A DNA stretch of 64,000 nt, taken from an uncultured Prevotellaceae bacterium. GTDB taxonomy: Bacteria; Bacteroidota; Bacteroidia; Bacteroidales; Bacteroidaceae. The stretch is taken from contig CADAAR010000009.1 of NCBI GenBank assembly GCA_902785945.1, forward strand, positions 35,363 through 99,362. The letters run 5' to 3'. The position numbers were made by a program, and so were the translations under genes. Each line of letters begins with the position of its first letter. Within the stretch, counting starts at the first letter, position 1. The notes beneath the pieces were generated by a model, which saw only the letters and a list, made by a program, of their open reading frames with translations, was not told the DNA's origin and made no database searches. Of the stretch, positions 41,593-50,736 are shown in pieces.

Positions 41593-42186
41593 ATGGCTGA
41601 AACAAAGAAAATTAAGACCGCCTTGGTGTCGGTTTTTCACAAGGACGGACTCGACGAACTGCTCAAGAAACTGAATGAGGAGGGTGTGAAGTTCCTGTCG
41701 ACTGGCGGTACGCAGAAATTTATTGAGTCACTCGGCTATGAGTGCCAGAAAGTAGAGGATGTAACCACTTATCCCTCTATCCTTGGCGGTCGTGTGAAGA
41801 CGCTTCATCCGAAAGTGTTCGGAGGAATTCTTGGACGTCGTGACAACGAAGGTGACCAGGCTCAGATGAAACAGTATGAGATTCCTGAGATCGACCTGGT
41901 GATTGTTGACCTTTATCCCTTTGAGCAGACGGTGGCCAGTGGTGCTTCCGAGGAAGATATCATCGAGAAGATTGATATTGGCGGCATCTCGCTGATCCGT
42001 GCTGGTGCAAAGAACTTCAATGATGTGGTGATTGTGCCGAGCAAGGCCGAGTACAGTGTGTTGCTTGACATTCTGAATCAGCAGGGAGCAGAGACTACCA
42101 AGGCCCAGCGTCGCATGTTTGCCACCCGTGCCTTTGGCGTCAGCAGTCACTATGACACCGCCATTAATGCTTGGTTCAAGAAATAA
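41593..42186 (+). CDS. purH: IMP cyclohydrolase, PurH N-terminal domain only
   Basis: I start at ATG 41593 (197 residues), after a short A-rich leader; the TTG at 41551 lies in the promoter. The protein is the MGS-like IMP cyclohydrolase half of PurH (ALVSVFHKDGLDELLKKL, FLSTGGTQKFIESLG, GGRVKTLHPKVFGGIL, DLVIVDLYPFEQTV, DIGGISLIRAGAKNF). It ends at TAINAWFKK, where bifunctional PurH (about 510 residues) would continue into AICAR transformylase. Only 35 bp of repeat separates it from mreB and no remnant of the second domain is seen, so that activity must come from another gene. It is the first gene of the cell-shape operon. Confidence 0.9.
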   Translation: MAETKKIKTALVSVFHKDGLDELLKKLNEEGVKFLSTGGTQKFIESLGYECQKVEDVTTYPSILGGRVKTLHPKVFGGILGRRDNEGDQAQMKQYEIPEIDLVIVDLYPFEQTVASGASEEDIIEKIDIGGISLIRAGAKNFNDVVIVPSKAEYSVLLDILNQQGAETTKAQRRMFATRAFGVSSHYDTAINAWFKK

Positions 42187-42187
42187 A

Positions 42188-42216
42188 TTGTAAATAGTAA
42201 ATTGTCAAATTGTAAA
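42188..42216 (+). repeat. Period-7 repeat TTGTAAA x4 between purH and mreB
   Basis: TTGTAAA, TAGTAAA, TTGTCAA, an extra A, TTGTAAA, beginning one base after the purH stop. Stops at 42191, 42195, 42198 and 42213, together with the purH stop itself, cover all frames. Confidence 0.8.
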
Positions 42217-42221
42217 TTCAA

Positions 42222-43244
42222 ATGGGATTTTTTAGTTTCGTTCAGGAGATTGCAATGGACCTGGGAACAGCCAATACCATCATTATCAGTGATGATAAGA
42301 TTGTGGTAGACGAGCCTTCTGTGGTGGCACTCGACCGCCGCACAGATAAGATGATTGCCGTAGGTGCCCAGGCCAAGATGATGTATGAGAAGACACACGA
42401 TAACATCCGTACCATCCGTCCGCTTCGCGATGGTGTGATTGCCGACTTCTCTGCCTGTGAGCAGATGATGCGTGGTATGATTAAGATGGTACACTCGAGC
42501 AGCCGTCTGTTCTCGCCTTCACTGCGTATGGTGATTGGCGTACCTTCGGGTTCTACGGAAGTGGAGCTGCGTGCTGTACGCGACTCTGCCGAGCATGCCG
42601 ATGGACGTGATGTCTACCTGATATTCGAACCAATGGCTGCCGCCATCGGTATTGGTATCGATGTGGAGGCACCAGAGGGTAATATGATTGTTGATATCGG
42701 TGGTGGTACGACAGAGATTGCCGTCATTTCTCTCGGTGGTATTGTGGCTAACACCAGCATTAAGGTGGCTGGTGATGACCTGAATGCTGATATTCAGGAA
42801 TATATGAGTCGTCAGCATAATGTGAAAGTCAGTGAGCGTATGGCTGAACGTATCAAGATCAACGTTGGCTCTGCCCTGACTGACTTAGGTGATGAGGCAC
42901 CAGAGGATTTCGTTGTGCATGGTCCTAACCGTATCACTGCCCTGCCTATGGAGGTGCCTGTATGCTATCAGGAGATTGCCCACTGCATTGATAAGACGGT
43001 AGCCCGTATCGAGTCGGCTGTGCTGTCAGCACTCGAGAATACACCGCCAGAGTTGTATGCCGATATCGTACAGAACGGTATCTATCTCTCTGGAGGCGGA
43101 GCCCTGCTTAGAGGTCTTGACCGTCGTCTGCAGGATAAGATCAATATTCCGTTCCATGTGCCCGAGGATCCCCTTCACAGTGTGGCTAAGGGTGCCGGAA
43201 TCGCGCTGAAGAATATTGACCGTTTCAGTTTCCTGATGCGATAA
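42222..43244 (+). CDS. mreB: Rod shape-determining protein MreB
   Basis: A 340-residue actin-like filament protein that guides lateral cell-wall synthesis. The sequence has the phosphate-1 motif MDLGTANTII, MVIDIGGGT-type motif (NMIVDIGGGTTEIAVISLGG), and the adenosine motif ISGGGALLRGLDRRLQ. The length matches the family. It is followed by mreC after 14 bp. The mreBCD-mrdA-rodA order behind purH is a conserved Bacteroidales arrangement. Confidence 0.97.
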   Translation: MGFFSFVQEIAMDLGTANTIIISDDKIVVDEPSVVALDRRTDKMIAVGAQAKMMYEKTHDNIRTIRPLRDGVIADFSACEQMMRGMIKMVHSSSRLFSPSLRMVIGVPSGSTEVELRAVRDSAEHADGRDVYLIFEPMAAAIGIGIDVEAPEGNMIVDIGGGTTEIAVISLGGIVANTSIKVAGDDLNADIQEYMSRQHNVKVSERMAERIKINVGSALTDLGDEAPEDFVVHGPNRITALPMEVPVCYQEIAHCIDKTVARIESAVLSALENTPPELYADIVQNGIYLSGGGALLRGLDRRLQDKINIPFHVPEDPLHSVAKGAGIALKNIDRFSFLMR

Positions 43245-43258
43245 CACATACATAGGGA

Positions 43259-44131
43259 ATGAGCAATTTGCTGGATTTCCTGAGGAAGTATCATCATTGG
43301 CTCCTTTTCGTCTTCCTGGAAGTGGTCAGTGCCGTGTTGCTGTTTAAATATAACAGTTATCAGGGTAGTGTATGGCTTTCTTCTGCCAATGTGGCGGTGG
43401 GTAAGATGTATGAGTTGGAGAGTGATGTTACTTCTTTTTTCAGCATGACACGTGCCAATGAGGAACTCACCCTGCGCAATTTCTACTTGGAAAGACAGGT
43501 GGACCAGTTGCGTCGCCTTTATACGGAGGTTACGCATGACACGACGGTGATAGAACGTCAGGAGCTGCAGTTTCTCAGCCAGTATAAGCTCATTCCTGCA
43601 AAGGTGGTAGCCAACACTGTTCACAAGCCCGATAATCTGATGACGATTGACAAGGGTGCTGCCGATGGCGTAGAGGTGAATATGGGTGTGGCCAGTGGCA
43701 ATGGAATCGTTGGTGTGGTGTATCTCGTGTCAGAGCATTACTCCGTTGTGATTCCTGCCTTGAACACGACGATGTCGCGCATCAGTTGTTCTATCCGAAA
43801 CAGCAATTATTTCGGTTATCTGCGTTGGAGTGGGGGAGATCCTGCCATTGCCTATCTGGAGGATGTGCCTCGTCATGCCCGTTTTAAGAAAGGGGAGTGG
43901 GTCGTAACCAGCGGTTATTCTACTATTTTCCCCTCTGGTGTGTTGGTGGGGCAGATAGAAAAGGTGTTTAATTCAGCCGATGGCTTGTCGTATAAGCTAC
44001 AGTTGAGGCTGAGTACTGATTTCAGTTGTTTGCGCGATGTCTGTGTCATCAGCGATAAGCGTGTTGCCGAGCAGGCCAAGCTTTTAGAAGCTGCTCGTGA
44101 CTCGATGGCGCTGACCAATAGAGACAGGTGA
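43259..44131 (+). CDS. mreC: Rod shape-determining protein MreC
   Basis: A 290-residue periplasmic scaffold of the elongasome. One N-terminal membrane helix (WLLFVFLEVVSAVLLF), a coiled coil (about residues 65-100), then the double beta-barrel (LIPAKVVANTVHKPDNLMTIDKGAADGVEVNMGV; GVVYLVSEHYSVVIP; GEWVVTSGYSTIFPSGVLVGQI). It follows mreB and precedes mreD by 24 bp. Confidence 0.95.
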   Translation: MSNLLDFLRKYHHWLLFVFLEVVSAVLLFKYNSYQGSVWLSSANVAVGKMYELESDVTSFFSMTRANEELTLRNFYLERQVDQLRRLYTEVTHDTTVIERQELQFLSQYKLIPAKVVANTVHKPDNLMTIDKGAADGVEVNMGVASGNGIVGVVYLVSEHYSVVIPALNTTMSRISCSIRNSNYFGYLRWSGGDPAIAYLEDVPRHARFKKGEWVVTSGYSTIFPSGVLVGQIEKVFNSADGLSYKLQLRLSTDFSCLRDVCVISDKRVAEQAKLLEAARDSMALTNRDR

Positions 44132-44155
44132 TAGTTTAGAGGTAAGAGAATAGAT

Positions 44156-44656
44156 ATGTCAGTGGAGTTTTTCAAACGTTTGGGATGGTTTGTCGTCCTT
44201 TGTGTGGCTCAGGTGTTGATTCTGAACAATATCCATCTGTTTGATTTAGCCATTCCTTTGTTGTATGTCTATTTTACCATCACCTTCCAACGCGGTACGC
44301 CGAAGTGGATGATACTGTTGTGGAGTTTTGCATTAGGACTGGCCATCGACGTGTTCTCCAATACCCCGGGCTTGGCTTCTGGCTCTATGACGTTGATAGC
44401 TGTTATCCAGCCTTATCTGTTAGAACTGTTTGTTCCCCGTGATTCTGCTGAGAATCTGGAAGTGTCGATTTCTACTTTGGGCATCGGTAAGTTCATGATT
44501 TTCAGTGCGGTTCTGTTGGTGGTCTACTGTCTGGTGTTCTTTGCCTTAGAGGCATTCAACTTCTACGATTGGAAGTATTGGTTAGCATGTGCAGGTGCCA
44601 GCTCGCTTCTGACATTTGTTTTGATGATGGCAATCGAAAGTGTTCGTAAGAAGTGA
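44156..44656 (+). CDS. mreD: Rod shape-determining protein MreD
   Basis: A 166-residue integral membrane protein with about five hydrophobic helices and no soluble domain. Identity rests on size, topology (FVVLCVAQVLILNNIHLFDLAIPLLYVYF) and the fixed position between mreC and mrdA. Its TGA stop overlaps the mrdA GTG start (GTGA at 44653-44656), indicating coupled translation. Confidence 0.88.
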   Translation: MSVEFFKRLGWFVVLCVAQVLILNNIHLFDLAIPLLYVYFTITFQRGTPKWMILLWSFALGLAIDVFSNTPGLASGSMTLIAVIQPYLLELFVPRDSAENLEVSISTLGIGKFMIFSAVLLVVYCLVFFALEAFNFYDWKYWLACAGASSLLTFVLMMAIESVRKK

Positions 44657-46509
44657 AGGAAAAAAACGATCTTGCTGAAAGGAAGTTTGTTATTGGTGCG
44701 GTGGCCATCCTCGTTGTGGTCGTCTATACCATCCGTCTTTTTACACTCCAGATCACTAGCGACGACTATAAGAAGAGTGCCGACTCAAATGCCTTTCTGA
44801 AGAAGGTGGATTTCCCCTCGCGTGGTAATATTACCGACCGGAATGGCAAGCTCCTGGTGTTTAACCAGCCTGCTTATGACATCATGGTGGTGATGAACGA
44901 GGCAAAGGATCATCTGGATACGCTGGACTTATGCAAAGCCCTAAATATAACGAGGGAGGAGTTCGACCGAAGGATGGCAACCATCAAGGACAAATCGAAG
45001 AATCCTGGCTATTCGCGCTTTACGCAGCAGCTGTTCCTGCCTCAGTTAAGCGATAAGGACTTTAGTGTCTTCCAGGAGAAGATGTTCCGTTTCCCTGGTT
45101 TCTATGTGCAGCGTCGTAGTATCCGTCAGTATCAGTATAATCTGGCGGCACATGTTCTGGGCGACGTGGCAGAGGTGTCACCTGCTGATATCGAGGAAGA
45201 CGACTACTACCAGCCCGGCGATTATATCGGAAAGTTAGGCGTAGAGCGTTCCTACGAGAAACAGCTGCGTGGCGAAAAGGGCATACAGATTCTGTTGCGT
45301 GATGCTCACGGACGTATCCAGGGGCGATACAGGAATGGAGCCTTAGACCGTAAGCCTGTGCCAGGAAAGAATCTGACCCTGAGTATTGATTATGAATTGC
45401 AGGCTTTGGGCGAACGGCTGTTGGAGGGGAAGATTGGTAGTATCGTCGCTATCGAGCCCTCTACAGGCGAAGTGTTGTGTATGGTTTCCTCACCCTCATA
45501 CGATCCACGAATGATGGTGGGACGTGAACGCAGTAAGAATCATCGCATCCTGAGTCAGGACCAGTGGAAACCCTTGCTCAACCGTAGTATCATGGGTCTC
45601 TACCCACCAGGTTCTACTTTCAAGACGTCGCAGGGTCTCACTTTCCTGTCCGAAGGTGTCATCACACCTTCTACTCCCTATCCCTGTGGACATGGTTTCA
45701 ACTTTAAAGGACTGCATGTGGGCTGTCACGGTCACGCCTCTCCATTGGCTATTGTACCCGCTCTCAGTACTTCGTGCAACGGTTTCTTCTGTTGGGGACT
45801 TTACCATATGATCAATACCAATATCTCCAAATATGGTTCGGTGCAGAATGCGATGAACGTATGGCGCGACTATATGGTGAGCATGGGATTCGGCTATAAG
45901 CTGGGTATTGACCTCCCAGGAGAGAAGCGTGGTTTGATTCCTAATGCCCAGTTCTACGATAAGGCCTATAAAGGCTCTTGGAACGGTCTGACAGTCATCT
46001 CTATCTCTATCGGACAGGGAGAGGTGCTGCTGACACCCCTTCAGATTGCAAATCTCGGTGCGACGATTGCCAACCGAGGCTATTATTACGTGCCCCACGT
46101 GGTAAGGAAGGTGCAAGGCGAACCCCTTGACACTGTCTTCACACGTCGTCATTTCACAAAGGCCGACCGTAAGGCTTACGATTATGTGGTGCAAGGTATG
46201 CGCTCTTCTGCTCTGGGTGGTACCTGTAAGGCTTTGGCCCGTTATGATTTCATGGCCTGTGGTAAGACAGGTACGGCACAGAACAGAGGCCATGACCACT
46301 CGGTATTCATGGGATTTGCGCCGATGGATAATCCGAAGATTGCCGTGGCGGTGTACGTCGAGAACGGTGGATGGGGTGCCACCTACGGCGTGCCTATCGG
46401 TGGACTGATTATGGAGCAGTTTATCAACGGAAAACTATCCGAAGCCTCGCAGAAGAAGGCAACGGAGTTCCAGAACAAACGAATTGCGTATGGCTCAGCA
46501 GACAGATAA
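44653..46509 (+). CDS. mrdA: Penicillin-binding protein 2 (elongasome transpeptidase)
   Basis: A 618-residue class B PBP. N-terminal membrane helix (VIGAVAILVVVVYTIRLF), dimerisation domain (RGNITDRNGKLLVFNQPAYDIMV), and transpeptidase domain with the SxxK active site in YPPGSTFKT, SxN in STSCNGFF and KTGTAQ. It cross-links peptidoglycan with RodA as glycosyltransferase partner. The GTG start overlaps mreD. The 3' end overlaps rodA by 20 bp. Confidence 0.96.
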   Translation: MKEKNDLAERKFVIGAVAILVVVVYTIRLFTLQITSDDYKKSADSNAFLKKVDFPSRGNITDRNGKLLVFNQPAYDIMVVMNEAKDHLDTLDLCKALNITREEFDRRMATIKDKSKNPGYSRFTQQLFLPQLSDKDFSVFQEKMFRFPGFYVQRRSIRQYQYNLAAHVLGDVAEVSPADIEEDDYYQPGDYIGKLGVERSYEKQLRGEKGIQILLRDAHGRIQGRYRNGALDRKPVPGKNLTLSIDYELQALGERLLEGKIGSIVAIEPSTGEVLCMVSSPSYDPRMMVGRERSKNHRILSQDQWKPLLNRSIMGLYPPGSTFKTSQGLTFLSEGVITPSTPYPCGHGFNFKGLHVGCHGHASPLAIVPALSTSCNGFFCWGLYHMINTNISKYGSVQNAMNVWRDYMVSMGFGYKLGIDLPGEKRGLIPNAQFYDKAYKGSWNGLTVISISIGQGEVLLTPLQIANLGATIANRGYYYVPHVVRKVQGEPLDTVFTRRHFTKADRKAYDYVVQGMRSSALGGTCKALARYDFMACGKTGTAQNRGHDHSVFMGFAPMDNPKIAVAVYVENGGWGATYGVPIGGLIMEQFINGKLSEASQKKATEFQNKRIAYGSADR

Positions 46510-47959
46510 ACAACCCAGTGTGTTGCGTTCCATTGACTGGTGGACAATCCTGATCTATTTAGGATTGCTTACCTTTGGCTGGGTCAGCGTTTGCGGTGCC
46601 AGTTACACCTATGGCGAGACGGATATCTTTAGTCTCGACAGTCGCTCGGGTATGCAGATTGTATGGATTGGCACTTCCATTGTGCTGGGACTGGTCATCC
46701 TGTTGTTGGATAATCGCTTCTATGACACCTTCGCCTATCTGATCTTTGCTGTGTTGGTGCTATTGCTGATAGCCACCATTTTCAATCCCCATACCATTAA
46801 AGGCTCGCGATCCTGGCTGGTACTAGGCCCTCTGCGTGTGCAACCGGCGGAATTTGCGAAGTTTGCAACGGCATTGGCATTGGCAAAGCTGATGAGTACC
46901 TATGGCTTTGATATCCAGCGATGGAAAGACTTCGCCATTACGCTGGCCTTTATATTCCTGCCCATGCTCTGTATTGTGTTACAGCATGAAACGGGTTCGG
47001 CACTGGTTTATCTGGCATTCTTCCTGATGCTTTATAGAGAGGGCATGTCGGGTAGTCTGCTTTTTACTGGTGTGGCAATGGTGATTTATTTCGTGATTGG
47101 CATCCGCTTTGCTGACACGATGCTGCTGTATACCCCTACCTCGGTGGGAAAGTTCGTTGTGTTATTGCTGATACAACTGTTTTCGGGTCTGATGGTCTTT
47201 TTCTATTGTAACAACAAAAAAGACGGTATACGTGTCATCCTTGCCTGTATGGGAATTACGGTGGCATTTCTGTTGTTCTCGCTTTATGTGATACCCTTTG
47301 ATGTCGTCTATGTGCAGTTGGTGACGACAGCGCTGCTGATAGGTTATCTGTTGTGGCAGAGTGTGGCTACCCGTGTGCGTAATTATTTGTGGATTGCCTT
47401 ATTCGCTGTCGGTTCAATTCTGTTCTTCAACGGAGCCGACTATGTGTTGAACAATGTCTTGGAGCGTCACCAGCGGGTACGTATCAATGTGTTGTTAGGC
47501 TTGGAAGAAGACTTGAAGGGCGCTGGCTATAACGTGCACCAGAGTCAGATTGCCATTGGTTCGGGAGGTATCGAGGGAAAGGGCTTCCTCAATGGTACAC
47601 AGACCAAATTGAAGTATGTGCCGGAACAGGATACCGACTTTATCTTCTGTACGGTTGGTGAGGAGGAAGGATTTGTGGGCTCAGCCAGTGTGCTACTGCT
47701 ATTCTTGGCATTGATTCTGCGTCTGATTTATCTCTCAGAACGACAACCTTACCGTTTCGGACGGGTGTATGGCTATTCGGTGCTGAGTATCTTCTTGTTC
47801 CACGTATTTATCAATGTGGGAATGGTGCTGGGATTGACCCCTGTGATTGGTATCCCCTTGCCATTCTTCAGCTATGGTGGCTCGTCGTTGTGGGGCTTCA
47901 CCATCCTGCTGTTTATTTTCCTGCGTATTGACGCGAGCCGGCATCTCGCTCGATCTTAA
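46490..47959 (+). CDS. rodA: Peptidoglycan glycosyltransferase RodA
   Basis: A SEDS-family polymerase with ten or so membrane helices. I start at ATG 46490 (489 residues), which overlaps mrdA; a TTG at 46484 is in frame just before it. Conserved segments include RSWLVLGPLRVQPAEFAKFATALALAKLM (substrate cavity), HETGSALVYLAFFLMLYREGM, ERHQRVRINV, QSQIAIGSGGIEGKG and PLPFFSYGGSS. It pairs with PBP2 in the elongasome. It overlaps the convergent gldH gene by 47 bp at its 3' end. Confidence 0.95.
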   Translation: MAQQTDKQPSVLRSIDWWTILIYLGLLTFGWVSVCGASYTYGETDIFSLDSRSGMQIVWIGTSIVLGLVILLLDNRFYDTFAYLIFAVLVLLLIATIFNPHTIKGSRSWLVLGPLRVQPAEFAKFATALALAKLMSTYGFDIQRWKDFAITLAFIFLPMLCIVLQHETGSALVYLAFFLMLYREGMSGSLLFTGVAMVIYFVIGIRFADTMLLYTPTSVGKFVVLLLIQLFSGLMVFFYCNNKKDGIRVILACMGITVAFLLFSLYVIPFDVVYVQLVTTALLIGYLLWQSVATRVRNYLWIALFAVGSILFFNGADYVLNNVLERHQRVRINVLLGLEEDLKGAGYNVHQSQIAIGSGGIEGKGFLNGTQTKLKYVPEQDTDFIFCTVGEEEGFVGSASVLLLFLALILRLIYLSERQPYRFGRVYGYSVLSIFLFHVFINVGMVLGLTPVIGIPLPFFSYGGSSLWGFTILLFIFLRIDASRHLARS

Positions 47960-48413
47960 TGCCGATGTCTGTCACACCAGGCATGATTTCCCGTTTCATA
48001 TTGTGCTTAACGTAGATATGTAGGGAGTCGCCTTCTGCCAGACGGATGGTATTCACATGGAATGTGTATTGGTAGTGATTGATGCCGGTGCCTCTGATGG
48101 TACCTTTCTTGTCGATCAGTTTACAGTTCAGGGTATCGTTATGGCTATAGCCTGAAGGCCAGACGGTCTGCTGTACAATCAGACACAGACCCATAAACGG
48201 ATAGTCTTCATTGATTCTGAGACCCAGTTCCTCTTTGTAATAGCCGGCCTCGCTGACAGGTGGGATGCCAAAGCCAATCGTGTCATTCTTCTCCCATCCC
48301 GACGCGGGTGTAGGTTCGTAATGACTATAGATAGGCAGACGGTCGCATGAGGTGATGCCGCATGCAACCGCCAACATCCATCCGATGATGACCTGTCTGT
48401 ATGGTTTAAGCAT
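47913..48413 (-). CDS. gldH: Gliding-motility-type lipoprotein GldH
   Basis: A 166-residue lipoprotein (start at ATG 48413, lipobox ITSC, Cys23). It has the GldH-type beta-sandwich body (YEPTPASGWEKNDTIGFGIPPVSEAGYYKEELGLRINEDYPF; DTLNCKLIDKKGTIRG). GldH homologues occur in nearly all Bacteroidota, including non-gliders, so motility is not implied; an envelope function is likely. Its ATG overlaps the ricT stop (ATGCTTAA, 8 bp), so translation is coupled to the upstream gene. Its 3' end is antisense to the last 47 bp of rodA. Confidence 0.88.
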   Translation of the reverse strand: MLKPYRQVIIGWMLAVACGITSCDRLPIYSHYEPTPASGWEKNDTIGFGIPPVSEAGYYKEELGLRINEDYPFMGLCLIVQQTVWPSGYSHNDTLNCKLIDKKGTIRGTGINHYQYTFHVNTIRLAEGDSLHIYVKHNMKREIMPGVTDIGIKIERDAGSRQYAGK

Positions 48414-49551
48414 TGCCTTTCTTGTTATCTGCTTTCTGAGAGGCATTGCCACCACTCTTCTTCTTTTTCTTCTTTTTCTTGGCTTTATCGAAGCGGCTGA
48501 TATCACCTCCTGCCAGGTCTACATGTTGCTTGACAGGCTTCTGGTGACCATCTTCCTGCAATGAGGCTGGTTTCTCGCCTCTTCGGTTCATCTCGATAAT
48601 CTCCTTGGCGCGAGCAGCTGTAATCGTCTCCAGATTGGCAGCGATATTCTTGTCGGTCGAGTAGGTGACTATCTCTGCAAGGATATCACTCTTGAAGAGA
48701 TAGTAGTCTGCATCGAGGGTCTGTAACACCACATCTTTGCCGGGCAGTTTCTTACTGGCTTCCATATAATCGTCTACCTCATAGTTCAGACAGCACTTCA
48801 GCTTGGCACACATACCTGCGAGTTTCTGGGGGTTTAATGAGATATCCTGGAAACGGGCGGCGTTGGTTGAGACAGATACAAAGTTCTTCATCCAGGTAGC
48901 ACAGCAGAGCTCACGTCCGCAAGGTCCCGTACCGCCAATACGCCCTGCCTCCTGACGGGCACCAATCTGTTTCATCTCAATGCGTACATGAAAAGCAGCT
49001 GCCAGGTCCTTGATGAGCTGACGGAAGTCGACACGTTCGTCGGCGATGTAATAGAAAATAGCCTTGTTGCCATCACCCTGATACTCCACGTCACCGATTT
49101 TCATGTCAAGGCCCAGTCCTTTAGCAATCACGCGGCTCTCAATCATCGTTGAATGTTCACGGGCCTTTGCTTCGCGGAACTTCTGCATGTCAATCTCACG
49201 GGCAATACGGTAAACACGCTTGATGTCATCGGCCGATTTCAGATTGGCTTTCTTGATCTGCAACTTCACCAGACGACCTGTCAGCGTCACCACACCAATG
49301 TCGTGACCAGGACTGGCCTCTACGGCTACAATGTCACCTTTCTTCAAAGGCAGGTTGTTGACGTTGTGGTAGTAACCCTTGCGTGTATGTTTGAACTGTA
49401 CCTCCACCAGGTCGGTATCTTCGGCATTGCCAGGTATATCGGCCAGCCAGTCGTAGGTGTTCAGTTGTCGGTCCTGACGACCTACAGCCTGATGACAGAG
49501 CCCTCTGTCACATCCCACCTTGATGGGTATTTCTTTTTTGTTATCAGCCAT
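48406..49551 (-). CDS. ricT: PSP1-domain regulatory iron-sulfur protein, RicT/YaaT family
   Basis: A 381-residue cytosolic protein. The PSP1 domain is marked by QFKHTRKGYYHNVNNLPLKKGDIVAVEASPGHDIGVV and conserved cysteines in GGTGPCGRELCCATW and GMCAKLKCCLNYE, likely ligands of an Fe-S cluster. In Bacillus the homologue works in the Ric complex controlling RNA processing; the Bacteroidota role is not established. The C-terminus is very lysine-rich (eight Lys in a row). It lies between holB and gldH in the metF-holB-ricT-gldH unit, preceded by a heptamer repeat. Confidence 0.9.
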   Translation of the reverse strand: MADNKKEIPIKVGCDRGLCHQAVGRQDRQLNTYDWLADIPGNAEDTDLVEVQFKHTRKGYYHNVNNLPLKKGDIVAVEASPGHDIGVVTLTGRLVKLQIKKANLKSADDIKRVYRIAREIDMQKFREAKAREHSTMIESRVIAKGLGLDMKIGDVEYQGDGNKAIFYYIADERVDFRQLIKDLAAAFHVRIEMKQIGARQEAGRIGGTGPCGRELCCATWMKNFVSVSTNAARFQDISLNPQKLAGMCAKLKCCLNYEVDDYMEASKKLPGKDVVLQTLDADYYLFKSDILAEIVTYSTDKNIAANLETITAARAKEIIEMNRRGEKPASLQEDGHQKPVKQHVDLAGGDISRFDKAKKKKKKKKSGGNASQKADNKKGNA

Positions 49552-49563
49552 ATCTATTTTAAT

Positions 49564-49591
49564 TATTCACTATTCACTTTTCACTATTCAC
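49564..49591 (-). repeat. Period-7 repeat GTGAATA x4 between holB and ricT
   Basis: On the minus strand: GTGAATA, GTGAAAA, GTGAATA, GTGAATA, with the first G being the last base of the holB stop codon. TGA occurs at 49590, 49583, 49576 and 49569, covering all three frames. Confidence 0.88.
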
Positions 49592-50733
49592 TACTTTTGT
49601 AGCAGTAGTACGATCATCTGCAGGGCCAGGTCGAAGAATACAATCTTGGCGTTGGCATTCTGTCCGATGTCGCGAATATCTCGATTGGCCAGTTCTGAGA
49701 TGGCCAGGATATTGTTCTCGTTAATGAAGCGGGCAAAGTTCTTGGCAAAGTCCTCTTCCTTCTGCGTCATGTAGGTCAGCTCTTCCTGATGGAAGTTGTA
49801 CATGAAGTTCTCACGACTCATCTTCAGGAAATAGGTCAGCCATCGCTTCTGTTTCTCACGTCCATAGCCCGCCATGGCCTCACTCCATTTGCGCAGATCC
49901 TTGATTCTACGCTGATAGGCTAAGCGCATCAGCGAGATATACATGTCGAGAAACATCTCGTTTTCAGAGCCTATCTGTAGCTCTTCGAGTGCACTCAGCC
50001 AGTTGCCGTTTGCCAGACGACTGATGCGGCGTGCATCCTCTTCGCCGATACCTCGCTTTTCCACAAGCGCCTGAATCATACTCTCATCATCAATCTTCTT
50101 GATGTCGATGCGCTGTACACGGCTACGGATGGTCTCCAGCAGTTTGTCGGGTTCTTCGCAGACCATGATAAACACCGTTTGCTGTGGCGGCTCCTCGATG
50201 AGCTTCAGCAGTTTGTTGGCACATTCGATGTTCATACGTTCTGGCAGCCAGATAATGCTGACTTTATAGCCGCCTTGACTCGACTTGAGCGACAGCTTAC
50301 GTACCAGATCATCGCTTTCGCCTGCGGTGATAATGGCTTGCTGGTTCTCACCGCCCATTGCCTGCATCCATTGGTCCATGGTAAAATAAGGACCGTCCAT
50401 GATGAGTTCATGCCATTCCTTGGCAAAGTCGTCACTCACAGGCTTATGATCTGCACTCATCGACGGTAGTTTGATGGTGGGGTAGGTGAAGTGGAGGTCA
50501 GGATGCTCCAGTTTGCGGAGCATCGGGCTCTCGGAATAATCCGAATAATCAGAACTCTCCGAGGACTCCGATTTTCTGGAAAGCAAATAGCAGCCGAAGG
50601 CTATTGCCAGTGCCATCTTTCCTGCTCCCATAGGACCGCAGAGCATCATGGCGTGAGGCAGACGGCCTTCTTCTACCATCTGCATCAAACGCTCCTGCGC
50701 CTCTTTCTGTCCTATCACCTCGCTGAAAGTCAT
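49591..50733 (-). CDS. holB: DNA polymerase III delta-prime-like clamp-loader subunit
   Basis: A 380-residue AAA+ protein related to DnaX/HolB. MTFSEVIGQKEAQERL opens the protein, with Walker A GPMGAGKMALA near residue 35. Sensor and lid features include NIECANKLLKLIEEPPQQTVFIMVCEEPDKLLETIRSRVQ. It helps load the sliding clamp onto primed DNA. The Walker A Ser/Thr after the Lys is replaced by Met, which fits a non-hydrolysing delta-prime subunit. It begins 3 bp after the metF stop. Confidence 0.88.
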   Translation of the reverse strand: MTFSEVIGQKEAQERLMQMVEEGRLPHAMMLCGPMGAGKMALAIAFGCYLLSRKSESSESSDYSDYSESPMLRKLEHPDLHFTYPTIKLPSMSADHKPVSDDFAKEWHELIMDGPYFTMDQWMQAMGGENQQAIITAGESDDLVRKLSLKSSQGGYKVSIIWLPERMNIECANKLLKLIEEPPQQTVFIMVCEEPDKLLETIRSRVQRIDIKKIDDESMIQALVEKRGIGEEDARRISRLANGNWLSALEELQIGSENEMFLDMYISLMRLAYQRRIKDLRKWSEAMAGYGREKQKRWLTYFLKMSRENFMYNFHQEELTYMTQKEEDFAKNFARFINENNILAISELANRDIRDIGQNANAKIVFFDLALQMIVLLLQK

Positions 50734-50736
50734 CTG

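Noticed and set aside
42187-42221. Remnant of the AICAR transformylase domain after purH
   Set aside because: Only 35 bp of heptamer repeat is present, with no matching codons.
47913-48413. GldH as evidence for gliding motility
   Set aside because: GldH homologues are widespread in non-gliding Bacteroidales, and no other gliding genes are in the window.
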